Positions 1 to 9,503 of a stretch of DNA of 64,000 nt are shown here, piece by piece. Numbering within the stretch: position 1 is the stretch's first letter; the number at the start of each line of letters is the position of its first letter. The stretch is taken from assembly GCA_950022295.1 (NCBI GenBank), contig OX465599.1:279765501-279829500 (forward strand). The letters are read 5' to 3'. Source of the DNA: Bromus sterilis. Its lineage: Eukaryota; Streptophyta; Magnoliopsida; Poales; Poaceae. The position numbers were made by a program, and so were the translations under genes. The notes under the pieces were generated by a model. The model searched no databases and was not told where the DNA came from. It worked only from the letters and a program-made list of their open reading frames with translations.

Positions 1-3000
1 TGGCGCGGGCCCAGCCACGAGCGCTCAGGGTGAACAACGTGACTGTGGCAGAGGCTCAGCAGTCGTCCGAGATTGTGCTTGGTAGGTTGCTTGTGTGTTC
101 AGTTCCAACTTCAGTGTTGTTTGATTCCGGAGCTTCCCATTCCTTCATATCCAACGCTTTTGCTTTTCACTTGACCTTCCGAGAGAGCAGTTGCCTAGAC
201 CACTCTCAGTTTGTTCTCCGGGCTCTAGAATGGAGTCTTCCAGAGCTGTTCCAGATGTTGAGATCACTATTCAGGGTGCTATCTTTTCGGCCTCCCTGAT
301 TGTCTTGCCCCGTTCAGACATTGATGTCATCTTGGGCATGGATTGGCTTGTCAAGTACAAGGCCAAGATTGATTGTCCGTCCAAGACCGTGTTGCTGACG
401 CACGATTCAGGCGCAGAGATTTGGTACACTTGTGGCTCGACAGCAGGATCAGCACAGTTGTACGCTCTGAACGCTGGAGTTGCTCCATTGATTGAGGAGG
501 TCAGAGTTGTTCGAGAGTTCCCAGATGTCTTTCCAGAGGAGTTGCCAGGTATTCCACCCGTGCGTGCTATTGAGTTCGTGATCGAGCTAGAACCTGGTAC
601 ACAGCCGATATCTCGGCAGCCTTACAAGATGTGTCCGGAGGAGCTGATGGAGTTGAAAGAGCAGTTGGTGAAGCTTGAGAAGGATGGGCTCATTCGTCCG
701 AGCACTTCCCCTTGGGGTGCCCCGTGTCTTTTTGTGAAGAAGAAAGATGGTACTAGTCGGTTGGTTCAAGACTACCGTGGTATCAACAAGAAGACGATCA
801 AAAACAAATACCCTTTGCCCAACATCAATGACTTGTTTGAACAGTTGCATGGAGCAAAGGTGTTCTCAAAGCTTGATCTAAAGATGGGGTACCACCAGAT
901 TCGTGTCCGTGAGGAGGACATTCCTAAGACAGCCTTCCACACTCGATATGGCCTGTACGAGTTTACGGTCATGACGTTTGGCTTTTCAAACGCTCCTCCA
1001 ACGTTCATGAGGGCCATGAACTATCTCTTCCAAGAGTGGCTAGACGTCTTCGTACTCCTCTACCTCGACGGCATCCTTGTCTTTTCCAAGTCAGAGGCTG
1101 AGCATGAGGAGCATCTCAGATTGGTGTTGCAGAAGTTGAGAGATCACCAGTTTTATGCCAAGTTCTCCAAGTGTGAATTCTGGATGAACAAGGTCAACTT
1201 TCTTGGCCATGTCATTTCCTCAGAGGGCATTGCTGTTGACCCAGACAGAGTCCGGACGATTCAAGATTGGACTCCGCCGAGGAATGTAAAACAGTTGAGG
1301 AGCTTTCTCGGACTTGCCAGCTATTGCAGGAAGTTTGTCGAGAATTTCTCCAAGATAGCAAAGCCGATGACTGAGCTGTTGTGCAAGGGCAAGAAGTACG
1401 TTTGGTCACAGGCTTGCCAGGCAGCTTTTGATGAGTTGAAGATAAGGCTGACCACAGCTCCGATCCTTACGCCGCCAGATGAGTCACAGCCATTCCAGGT
1501 GTTCTGTGATGCCTCGTTGAATGGCCTTGGCGGAGTATTGATGCAGGGAAAGAGTATTGTGGCGTACACCTCCAGAAAGTTGAAGCAAGCTGAGAGGAAC
1601 TATCCGAACCACGATCTTGAGCTGGCTGCAGTGATTCATGCGTTGGTTACTTGGCGACACCTCCTCCTAGGGAGGAAGGTTGATGTGTTCACTGATCACA
1701 AAAGCTTAAAGTACTTGTTCACGCAGCCTAACCTGAACTTGAGGCAAAGGAGGTGGCTCGAGACTATTACTGAGTACTCCGTGGATATTCAATATACGCC
1801 TGGCAAGGCAAATGTCATAGCTGATGCGTTGAGCCGCAAGGGTGATTGCAACAGTATTCAGGTGCAGAAGATACACCCCGATTTGTGTGAGGCCTTTCGA
1901 AGTCTCAATCTTGAGCTAGTTCCAGCAGGCTATCTAGCCAACCTTGTGGTAGAGCCCACTATCCGTGAAAAGATTCGTGAGGCTCAGTCTGGTAGCTTGA
2001 TGATTCAGAAAGTCAAGCAGGGTGTTGCCGCCTCAGTTCCGAAGTACGGTTGCTTTTCAGTGCATAATGACGGCACCGTGTTATCGAGGAGAGAGTTGTT
2101 GTTCCCAAGGAAGGAGGTCTCAGAGAGGTCATATTGAGAGAAGCCCATGACTCAAAGCTGTCTATCCACCCGGGTAGCACCAAGATGTATCAGGACCTCA
2201 AGCAGAGCTTTTGGTGGACTCGTATGAAGCGGGATGTTGCCCGTTTTGTCTCCCAGTGTGATGTGTGCAGGAGAGTGAAGGCACAACATCAGAAGCCTGC
2301 AGGGCTACTTCAGCCAATTGAAATTCCAGAGTGGAAATGGGACCACATTGAGATGGATTTCATCACAGGTTTTCCTTTGTCGCAGAAGAGGAACAATGCC
2401 ATCTTTGTTGTCATTGACAATCTCTCCAAAGTTGCCCACTTCTTTCCAGTAAAAGACTCCATTTCAGCAGCTCAGTTGGCGGATTTGTACACCGCACGAG
2501 TTGTATCTTTGCATGGCATCCCCAAGAAGATCAGTTCTGATCGAGGCAGTCTTTTCACCTCCAAGTTCTGGCAGGATTTTCAAAAGGCAATTGGTACGAC
2601 AGTGTTGTTCAGTACCGCCTATCACCCTCAGACCAGTGGGCAGGTGGAGCGGGTGAATCAAATTCTTGAGGACATGTTGAGGGCATGTGTCATCTCGTTT
2701 GGCATGAAGTGGGAGGAATGCTTGCCGTATGCTGAGTTCTCTTACAACAACAGCTATCAAGCAAGTCTGCAGGCAGCGCCGTTTGAAGTGTTGTATGGTC
2801 GCAAATGCAGGACACCTTTGAACTGGTCCGAGACAGGCGAGAGGCAATTGTTCGGTCCAGATGTGATCCAAGAGGCAGAGGACACAGTGAAGATTGTCCG
2901 AGAGAACCTAAAGGCAGCACAGTCTAGGCAGAAGGCCTATTATGACAAGAAGCACCGTGGTGTTGACCTCAAAGTTGGTGACTTCGCATACCTCAAAGTG

Positions 3001-3396
3001 TCTCCACTTCGAGGCACTCACCGCTTTGGGATCAAAGGCAAGTTGGCTCCCAGGTTCATTGGTCCGTTCCGCATTCTTGAGACTCGGGGACCTCTTGCGT
3101 TCCGCCTAGAGCTTCCAGACAGTTTGGCTATGGTGCATGATGTGTTTCACCTGTCTCAGTTGAAGAAGTGTTTCAAGCAGCCAGAGCAGGCAGTGGACTT
3201 GGGCGAGATCCAGCTCAGTGCGGATCTTTCTTACTCAGAGCGTCCAGTCCGTGTTCTTGACTCGTCAGAGCGCAAGACTCGCAACAAGACCGTCAAGTTC
3301 CTCAAGGGGCAGTGGGCCCATCACTCAGAGAAGGAAGCAACGTGGGAACGTGAAGATCATCTCCGTTCCGAGTATCCCGAGCTTTTTCTTGCCTAG
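1..3396 (+). pseudogene. Gypsy pol, X copy 1 (protease-RT-RNase H-integrase-chromodomain), degenerate
   Basis: Polyprotein of a Ty3/gypsy element, cut by the window edge. The protease site DSGAS is at about 123-137. Reverse transcriptase follows, with KLDLKMGYHQ near 870 and the catalytic box near 1061-1084. RNase H has CDASLNGLGG near 1504, TDHKSLKYLF near 1692 and ADALSR near 1822. Integrase has its His/Cys zinc region near 2140-2275, a DDE core, and the conserved HPQTSGQVER near 2625. A GPF motif near 3060 and a chromodomain-like tail (EATWERED near 3340) close the frame at 3394-3396. Lesions: one base is missing near 165 compared with copy 2, breaking the frame inside protease. The RT catalytic box reads YLDG instead of YLDD. 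The frame shifts between RNase H and integrase, where the upstream frame stops at 2135-2137. The tail suggests a chromovirus, perhaps the Tekay lineage (inference). Confidence 0.93.
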
Positions 3397-3419
3397 ATCT
3401 CGGGACGAGATCCTGTGTT

Positions 3420-3432
3420 GGTGGGGGAGAGC
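3420..3432 (+). promoter_or_regulatory. Polypurine tract of X copy 1
   Basis: GGTGGGGGAGAGC lies directly before the LTR start TGTAACAGCCC, where plus-strand DNA priming is expected. The identical tract is at 3400 bases' equivalent position in copy 2, 23400-23412. Confidence 0.85.
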
Positions 3433-4343
3433 TGTAACAGCCCACATGTAATAAGTGCAATCACCATGTATTTATTTTTTTTCTCTGTTGGACTTGTAAC
3501 TTGGCATGGTGGAAGTTTACATCTTTTCATGTGATGATTTAAATTGCCATTGAGAGTGGAGTCAGTTTGGATTGGTTTCTTTTGAATGCAAAGCGTTTCA
3601 AGAAGGGTGCTGTTGGATTTTTCCTTGCCACATGCTAACCTCACTTGACACCAAACTTGGCCTAGCCATTTCATTTCATATGGCAAGAGTTTTAAAACTC
3701 TCAAGGCATTTTTGCCACCAACAAAAACAGTAACCCTAGTTCAAAGTGTTTTGAATTCAAAAACAGGGCCACATTTTTGTTGTTGCCAAAATTGGTCAAA
3801 CCACTTTTGTAAAATCCAGAAAAATGCAAGGATTAGGAGTTTCAAACTCATGGAATTTTGAACCTTTTATTTTTCTCTCAAAAACTCCTCAAAGTCCTTT
3901 TCTATTTATTTTTAAATAGAAAATGGTACTGTTTTGCTTGTGGACATTTTTCACTGCATGCAAAGATGGTCAAACCAATTTTGGATGATCAACCATCTTT
4001 TTAGGGGATTTATAGAATATTTGAAATATTTTTGCTTCTCCCCTATCTTTTCTTTTCTTTTTCTTTTGGGCTGCTGCCCAATTTCTTTTTCTTCAGCAGT
4101 TTTCCCTTTCCCTTTTCTTTTTCCAGCCGAAGCCCAGCCCATTTCTCTCACAGGCCGCAACCCAGCTGGGGGCCTTTCCAGCGAAGGGGTAAGCGGGAGG
4201 CACCCCGACCGCCCGATCCAGATCCGAGGGAGGGGACAGGTCGCCTTTCCACCGTGGAGAGGTCCCCTCCCCTCTCCTCTCTCACACCGGCGAGCTTCGT
4301 CGACGTCGACGCCCTGCCAGCGTGGCGGGAGGCCGCCCCCCCC

Positions 4344-4350
4344 TTATAAG
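4344..4350 (+). promoter_or_regulatory. Putative TATA box of the X LTR
   Basis: TTATAAG lies after a C-rich run and about 25-30 bases before the GC-rich leader that starts near 4375. The same box is in the second LTR at about 24323-24330. It is the best core promoter I see in the LTR; transcription start is not shown by sequence alone. Confidence 0.55.
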
Positions 4351-5372
4351 CAGCCCCTGGAGCCACATGAACCCCCTAGGGTTCCGTTTCCTCCGGAGTT
4401 TCCCCCTCGCCGCCACCGGGAGAGGTTTCCCTCTCCGTCCTGTTCCCGCTCTGCTCCGGCGAGGTCCCGATCAATTCACCGCCGTCCTGCCTCAGTGTTT
4501 AGCCCCCGTCGGATAGTACGACCTCTAAGCCCTCCTGTATCCGTCCTTGCAGGTTTCGGACCGTGGGGTACTGGATTCGGGTCGTGCATCGGGGAGCTCC
4601 GCAGCGGATCTTCTTCCTCGACGACGGCGTCGCGTCGCCTTTCTTCTATGCACGCGAGCTCACCGTCAAGCATCCCTAGGTGAATCCCGAGTGTCCCTCC
4701 TCCTCGTCGTGTTCGCGTAGCCGTAGATAGCCGTAGCGGTGCGCTGCCGGCCGCCGTGTCACGGACCCCGGTTAGTCCGGTGATCACCGTGGCCCGGGTG
4801 GTGCCGAGGAGAACGTGTGCGCGTCCCGTGCCCGTCCAGAGCACGTCTTTTACCGCAAAAGAGTGATCTTTCGTGTTTTGCCCGCGAAATCGCACCCGTG
4901 ACTGAAGCAATGCAGATGCAGTGGCGCCGCCGTCCACTTCAGTCGACCGTGGCGTCGCCGCAGTTGGTCCCGTGGGCAGCTGCGCTGTGCCAAGGTGTAG
5001 AGGGAGGTGCCAGGTCCCGGTTGGTCACCAGACCTTGGCCGGGGTCGCCGCGTAGCCGACGCTAGGTTCGCCGGAAGACGGGCGCGTGCTTCTGACTAAC
5101 TGAAGCAGTTTCAGAGTTCGCCGCCGTGCTGTTTCGTTGAAGAGTCCGGCAAGCAGAGGAGGTTGCAGGTCGCCGTCGTGCGCGCAGCCGCGGAGGGATG
5201 TCCCACCTCAAGGCTGCTCCTCTTTGCTCGTGCAGAGATGGCCGGAGCGACACGGTAGCCTCGCCGGAATTGGTACGCGCGTCGGGTTCAGAGAGGCACT
5301 GCCTTTGCTTCAGTTCAGGTGACAGTGGAGGAACACATCACCTAGACCGCGTGCGGTATCTGTTCAGAATCG

Positions 5373-5443
5373 AATCACCAGCGCAGTGGTAGCGAGCGTG
5401 GAGACGAGCAGCAGGTCGCGGGTTCGAATCCCCTTCGGCGATT
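5373..5443 (+). other. tRNA-like unit with Pol III boxes and T-run inside the X LTR
   Basis: A 71-base unit carries an A-box-like AGCGCAGTGGTAGCG and a perfect B box GGTTCGAATCC with tRNA-like spacing. Its ends AATCACC and GGCGATT can form a 7-bp acceptor-like stem with one mismatch, and the D arm can pair CGC/GCG. The anticodon arm pairs poorly, its loop lacks the usual T before the anticodon, and the T stem has one mismatch, so it is not a normal tRNA gene. A CCTTTTT run about ten bases downstream would end Pol III transcription. The second LTR has the same unit at 25354-25424. It may be a captured tRNA, a SINE head, or a relic. Confidence 0.55.
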
Positions 5444-6580
5444 GAAAACCCCCCTTTTTCTGCTTTTTGGAGTGACCGCGCGAACAACTGGGCTCGGCCC
5501 AATGCCTTAGCACGCAAGGGTGAGCAGCAGCAGTGGGCTGCGGACTGGATTCAGCCCAAGTGGGCTGGACCCTTTTTCTTTTTTTTTTCTTTTTTTTATT
5601 TTAGTCTTTTCTTTTCTGTTTTAAATCAATTTGGATTTGAATTTTCAAATTCAAATCCGATTTTGCCCAAGTATTCAAACAAAGACATATTATATGTGTT
5701 TTTGGGGTATCTTGAGCTACTGAACACAGTGGTGATGCTAGTTTTTGCATTTGACCCCTTCTAGTTTGAAGTTTGGTCATTTTTCAAATAAACCCCCCCT
5801 GTTGCTTTTATTCAATTTTGGAAATTGGTTCAACTTGCAAATTGCCCATATCATATATGATTTTTGGGTAGTTTTGCACAAGGAGTTGCATGGTGGTAAA
5901 CTTTTCATCAACTGAACCTTTCCAAAATTCATGAGGTGCAATTTTGCACTCAGCCCCCTGAACTTCAGTTGAATTTGCAACTGCTTGTGCAAAATCAAAT
6001 GGAGGCATATTATATATGTTTTTGGGGCACTTTTCTGCAAGGATTTCAGTAGTGATGTTTTCTTGTCGTGTTGAGCATTTTCTTTTAGACAAGGTGTGAT
6101 CACCTGGTCCAGAAGCTCAGGTCTGTCTGTCTACAACATCTCAGCTTCAGTGCATCTGAGATGTTGTTCATCTGATCTTGTCAAGGCAGTCCCATGCCAT
6201 CTTTTTCTTCAGGTCAGCCTTAACATATTGTCGTATGCTATGTGTCTGACCTTCAACAGTTGTTGCACCTTCTTAAGTGTCAATTTCACCGACACTACTC
6301 CGTCTCCGGAATCATTGTTTTTACCTTCATGTTATTTAAATTCCTGTAATGCTTTGTTGTTCATGTCATGCTATCATGCTACCTACACCTAAGTCAAGGC
6401 TCAGACCAAAGCCATTACAATGTAAATAAATTGCATATGAAAGTGATGACTTGTCATCATCACCTTCATTTAAACTTGACTAGACAGGGTCATACCATGT
6501 AAATAAATCCTGATCATGCCATCCTTGCTTGAGTTGCATCAGTTGCTTACTTGTGTGCCTTTCCTTGCCGGTACCTTACG

Positions 6581-6700
6581 TTAGCACCTGAGACCGCCGA
6601 GGAGACTTACGTGGAGCTGTCCGACACCGAGCCCGAGGGTACCGGGGGTGCTGCTTCGACTACCTTACCAGGCAAGGGGGAGATCTGTGTCATTACTTTA
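6581..6700 (+). other. Acidic mini reading frame 1 in the X LTR
   Basis: An open stretch encodes an acidic peptide containing TAEETYVELSDTEPEG at 6593-6640 and ends at a stop just before 6705. It follows a T/C-rich tract and a possible AG acceptor (TTAG at 6581-6584), like an exon start. The same stretch is present in the second LTR. I do not recognise a family. It could be the remnant of an extra coding exon placed in the long LTR. Confidence 0.35.
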
Positions 6701-6779
6701 TAACTTTCTGCTCATGCCTAACTGTAGATCTAGAACGTTATTGCTTGATCCTACCTACATTATATGCCATGTTTAAACC

Positions 6780-7190
6780 CATACAGCCATGATCCCCACA
6801 TCCCAGCAAACCCTTATTCTGCTAAGTTACCGCTGCTCAGCCATTGCTTAGTATGGATAGAAAACTTGCTGCTTACCTTAAATGTTTATGGTTGGGGTAT
6901 CATGTTATAAAAGAAGTTGGTTGATATTTATTATTGTTAAATGATGTTAATTTATATTCGACGAAAGATGGAAGGCTGGACTATTCCCGTCTGGTGCCTT
7001 GTTCCATTTGAGTCACCTAAGACCCGAGTTCCGGGTATTGTGTTTCTTGACGAGCGTGCCTAATCGTGTGTGGGGTTTTATGGGCCCCCCTTGTCTTACC
7101 TACCTAGCTTCGTACATTCTAGTGGTGGCCCGAGCTGTTTTACATTTGCAATGTGTGTGTGCTGGTTGGATCCCCAGTTGTTTCCAAACC
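6780..7190 (+). repeat. LTR block shared between families X and F
   Basis: This block includes ACAGCCATG...CCCAGCAAACC, TATTCGACGAA.GATGGAAGG, TTCCATT.GAGTCACCTA and CGAGTTCCGGGTATTG. The same landmarks occur in the same order in the otherwise different solo LTR F at about 56830-57180, and again in the second X LTR. Confidence 0.7.
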
Positions 7191-7471
7191 AAACCAGGGC
7201 CAGGAGGACATAGTTTCTTGGCTGGCCCACTTTGTCCGGCTGAGGACCCGGTCTCATAAGAGAACTAACCGGTTATCCAAACCTGCGACAGACGGTAGAG
7301 ACCGATTCGAGAGCGTGGCCAGCTTTTGAGTTGGGTGTCGACTCACCGGGGGCCACCCGGATTTGTGCGTTGTTAGTTAGAGGGACTCTGACGTTCCGGA
7401 GTTCCAGGCGCTTACCTAGCCAAGTGGAAACCGGACGTACATGCGACGTCTATAATGGACAGTTGGTACAT

Positions 7472-7516
7472 CCCTGCAGGGTAAATCTTTTCGAAAAGCC
7501 GTGTCCGCGGTTATGG
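7472..7516 (+). promoter_or_regulatory. Three-palindrome cluster conserved between LTR families
   Basis: CCCTGCAGGG (7472-7481), CTTTTCGAAAAG (7487-7498) and CCGTGTCCGCGG (7499-7510) lie in a row, followed by TTATGG. Versions with matched base changes occur on the minus strand of LTR C (39498-39539) and LTR D (about 60855-60900), and a third in the second X LTR (27454-27498). It sits in the presumed RNA leader. It may be a set of small hairpins or a binding site for dimeric proteins. Confidence 0.6.
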
Positions 7517-7859
7517 ACTACTTGAGACCTACTCCTTGTTCATAGAATAACATCAATGAAATTCATGCTATAAAATTTGACAAACCGTGTGCGTACCTTG
7601 GTTGTCTTTCTTCGTCCAGGGGGACCGAGAGGGAAACGAGGTTGTGTTATGTTTGCGTAAGTAGGTGGATAGCTGACTTACGACACGTTGTCTCCGTGAA
7701 TCCTTGGATCTCATCTTTATTCTGATAGATCGTGTAGCCACCATATATGCTAGTGCGGCTGCAAACTGTCTATTCCTTTACCTTACCTGTAGCGTTAGTT
7801 ATTCCGTAATGATATGTTCTCACCCCCGTTTACTTTTCCGCTTTTACCGCTTTGCCTGA

Positions 7860-7961
7860 TCGGCCGCTGCAGTGGACTACTACCTCGACCCCAGCACTGG
7901 ACGATACTTCGTGGAGGTGCCCCCGGAGGATGACGACGAGTACGACTACTCCGACCAGTAG
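7860..7961 (+). other. Acidic mini reading frame 2 in the X LTR
   Basis: It opens after a stop at 7857-7859, runs through a CTGCAG acceptor-like site (7867-7872), and encodes YYLDPSTGRYFVEVPPEDDD followed by more Glu/Asp/Tyr residues to a TAG at 7959-7961. In the second LTR the frame is intact and the one base change in its body (CCG to CCA) is synonymous. Function is unknown. Confidence 0.4.
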
Positions 7962-8314
7962 GATCCTTAGTTGGGCTCAGACGTTCCCGTGGGTGGATTT
8001 ATGTGTAGCCCTCTCTAGGGCAATTTGTATCTTGACCGTACTCGGTCCGACTTGCTTCCGCTTGATGTATTGATGTTATATATTCATGAGAATGTGATGT
8101 ATTTTGGACAGTGGCGTTGTATGCCCTGCCCTATTATCTCTATATATGTATTTCCCCTTTTCTTGTAGAGCTGTGTTTTTATACCTGTTGTCGAGAATCC
8201 GGCAGCGACACGAGTGCGAGTGTCGTGCGCTGGTGGCGTTTGATGCGCTTCTAACTCCGACCGGACGCGAAAGCGACTAGTTAGAGTTAGTACCGCATCA
8301 GGGGCCTTACAACT

Positions 8315-8326
8315 TGGTATCAGAGC
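8315..8326 (+). promoter_or_regulatory. Primer-binding site of X copy 2 (initiator tRNA-Met type)
   Basis: TGGTATCAGAGC begins three bases after the middle LTR. It matches the 3' end complement of plant initiator tRNA-Met, the usual minus-strand primer of plant gypsy and copia elements. Confidence 0.95.
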
Positions 8327-8997
8327 AGGACTGACTGTAGGACCCTTTACTGGCCGAAGTTGAGTCTAGAAACTATTTTGGTAGTTATATAATTTTTTTT
8401 TCGGAGAGTAGGACCTCTTTCTGTTTTCTCCTTATCCCACCCTCCCACCCCTTTTTCCGTGAGGAAGTGAAACGATGTTTTGTCTCTGCAACTTATCCCC
8501 TTTTCAAAACAATCTAGGTTCTCGTTTACATGAGACTCCGATTCTTCTATAATGTTTTGCTAGCGACGAGATGTGTTGGCGTCTTTGAGACCACTGAGCC
8601 GCCACTTGGGGTTGACTGCTCTACCTCGCTTACGGCGTACCCCAGGTGAACCGTCCATACAGGATTGGCGGGCATCCTATGGTAATATGGATGTGGTGTC
8701 TTTCCCCTATGGACGACCGTGATGGCGGGCCGCTCAGGGCAGATGTCTCATTGTGCAGGTTTCCAACCGCTCGTATATATTGTTGTGTGCTCGCTAGCAC
8801 ATTGTTATATTGGATTCGGATGTTCTTGGGTTGGGAATTCCAGTAGCACCTAGTTATCGACTTTCCGGGTTAACCTTGGTGGAATTTCAGCCTTCGGCTT
8901 TCTCATACCTCATGAGGAAGTTTTGTTGTCAATTTTGCTTTAACTCTGGTTACTTCAATGATTCGTTCATGTTCTCATAAGTGTACCTGTATACAGG
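8327..8997 (+). other. Untranslated leader of X copy 2
   Basis: About 670 bases between the primer-binding site and the gag ATG. No long reading frame stands out. It is T-rich near 8390-8470. Confidence 0.7.
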
Positions 8998-9503
8998 ATG
9001 CCAAGAGCGAACATGCCGCCGCCAGAGAACCCTATCCTTGGGGAGGCTGTAGCTGCAGTGGCTCAGGGCACAGCTGCGATCCTTCAGATGCTGCAGAACC
9101 AGGGTGCTCAGAGGAATGATCGTCCACAGTACACCACACTGCAGCAGTTTCTTGCAATCAGCCCCCCCAGGTTCTCCGAGGCTCGAGACCCGCTGGAGGC
9201 GGATGACTGGATTGCAGAGATCAAGAAGCACTTGAAGGCCAACACCGTCAGACCCGTCGACTACGTCACCTTCGCCTCCTTCCAGCTCCAGGGTGCCGCA
9301 GGCAGTTGGTTCTCGACGTACAAGGAAAACAAGGGTGATGCAGAGATCACGTGGGATGACTTCGTCAGGGACTTCAGAGCTGCTCATATTCCCAGTGGAC
9401 TGATCGAGAGGAAGCGCGAGGAGTTCTTAGCTCTGAGGCAGGGGGACAGGTTTGTGCAGGAGTATAACCTGGCCTTCGTCAGGCTTGCCAGGTACGCTCC
9501 AGA
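8998..9503 (+). pseudogene. Gag, X copy 2, 5' part, interrupted by copia insertion
   Basis: Starts at ATG 8998, after the leader. It encodes the capsid region of a gypsy gag: a proline-rich N-terminus (MPPPENPILGEA), then the retrotransposon gag core with RDPLEADDWIAEIKKHLKA, FQLQGAAGSWF, TWDDFVRDFRAAHIP and REEFLALRQG. The frame is broken after CCAGA (9499-9503) by the copia element. It resumes in the same frame at 19495 once the element and one copy of CCAGA are discounted. The inserted sequence adds only a few foreign codons before a stop. The rest of gag, with the zinc knuckle, is described with the 3' part. Confidence 0.93.
9499..9503 (+). repeat. Target duplication CCAGA of the copia insertion (left)
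   Basis: CCAGA at 9499-9503 is repeated exactly at 19490-19494, flanking TGAAGGG...CCCTTCA. This fixes the insertion boundaries and shows a 5-bp integrase cut. Confidence 0.95.

Larger units (their letters stand above)
3433..8311 (+). repeat. Middle LTR of array X (4879 bp)
   Basis: Starts TGTAAC and ends CTTACA, with the inverted ends TGTAA/TTACA. It follows a polypurine tract and is followed three bases later by a primer-binding site. It therefore acts as 3' LTR of copy 1 and 5' LTR of copy 2. At 4.9 kb it is far longer than most gypsy LTRs. A TATA-like box at 4344-4350 would put about 3.9 kb of LTR downstream of transcription start. It contains a pyrimidine-rich stretch (4040-4130), GC-rich leader sequence (4140-5440), a tRNA-like unit (5373-5443), two acidic mini reading frames (6581-6700 and 7860-7961), a block shared with LTR F (about 6780-7190) and a palindrome cluster (7472-7516). 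Confidence 0.95.

Noticed and set aside
2101..2137. Classical -1 programmed frameshift site between RNase H and integrase
   Set aside because: No X-XXY-YYZ heptamer is in the right phase; the GA run makes a two-base slippage the simpler reading.
5373..5443. Functional tRNA gene
   Set aside because: Anticodon stem does not pair and the loop lacks the usual T before the anticodon; kept only as a tRNA-like unit.
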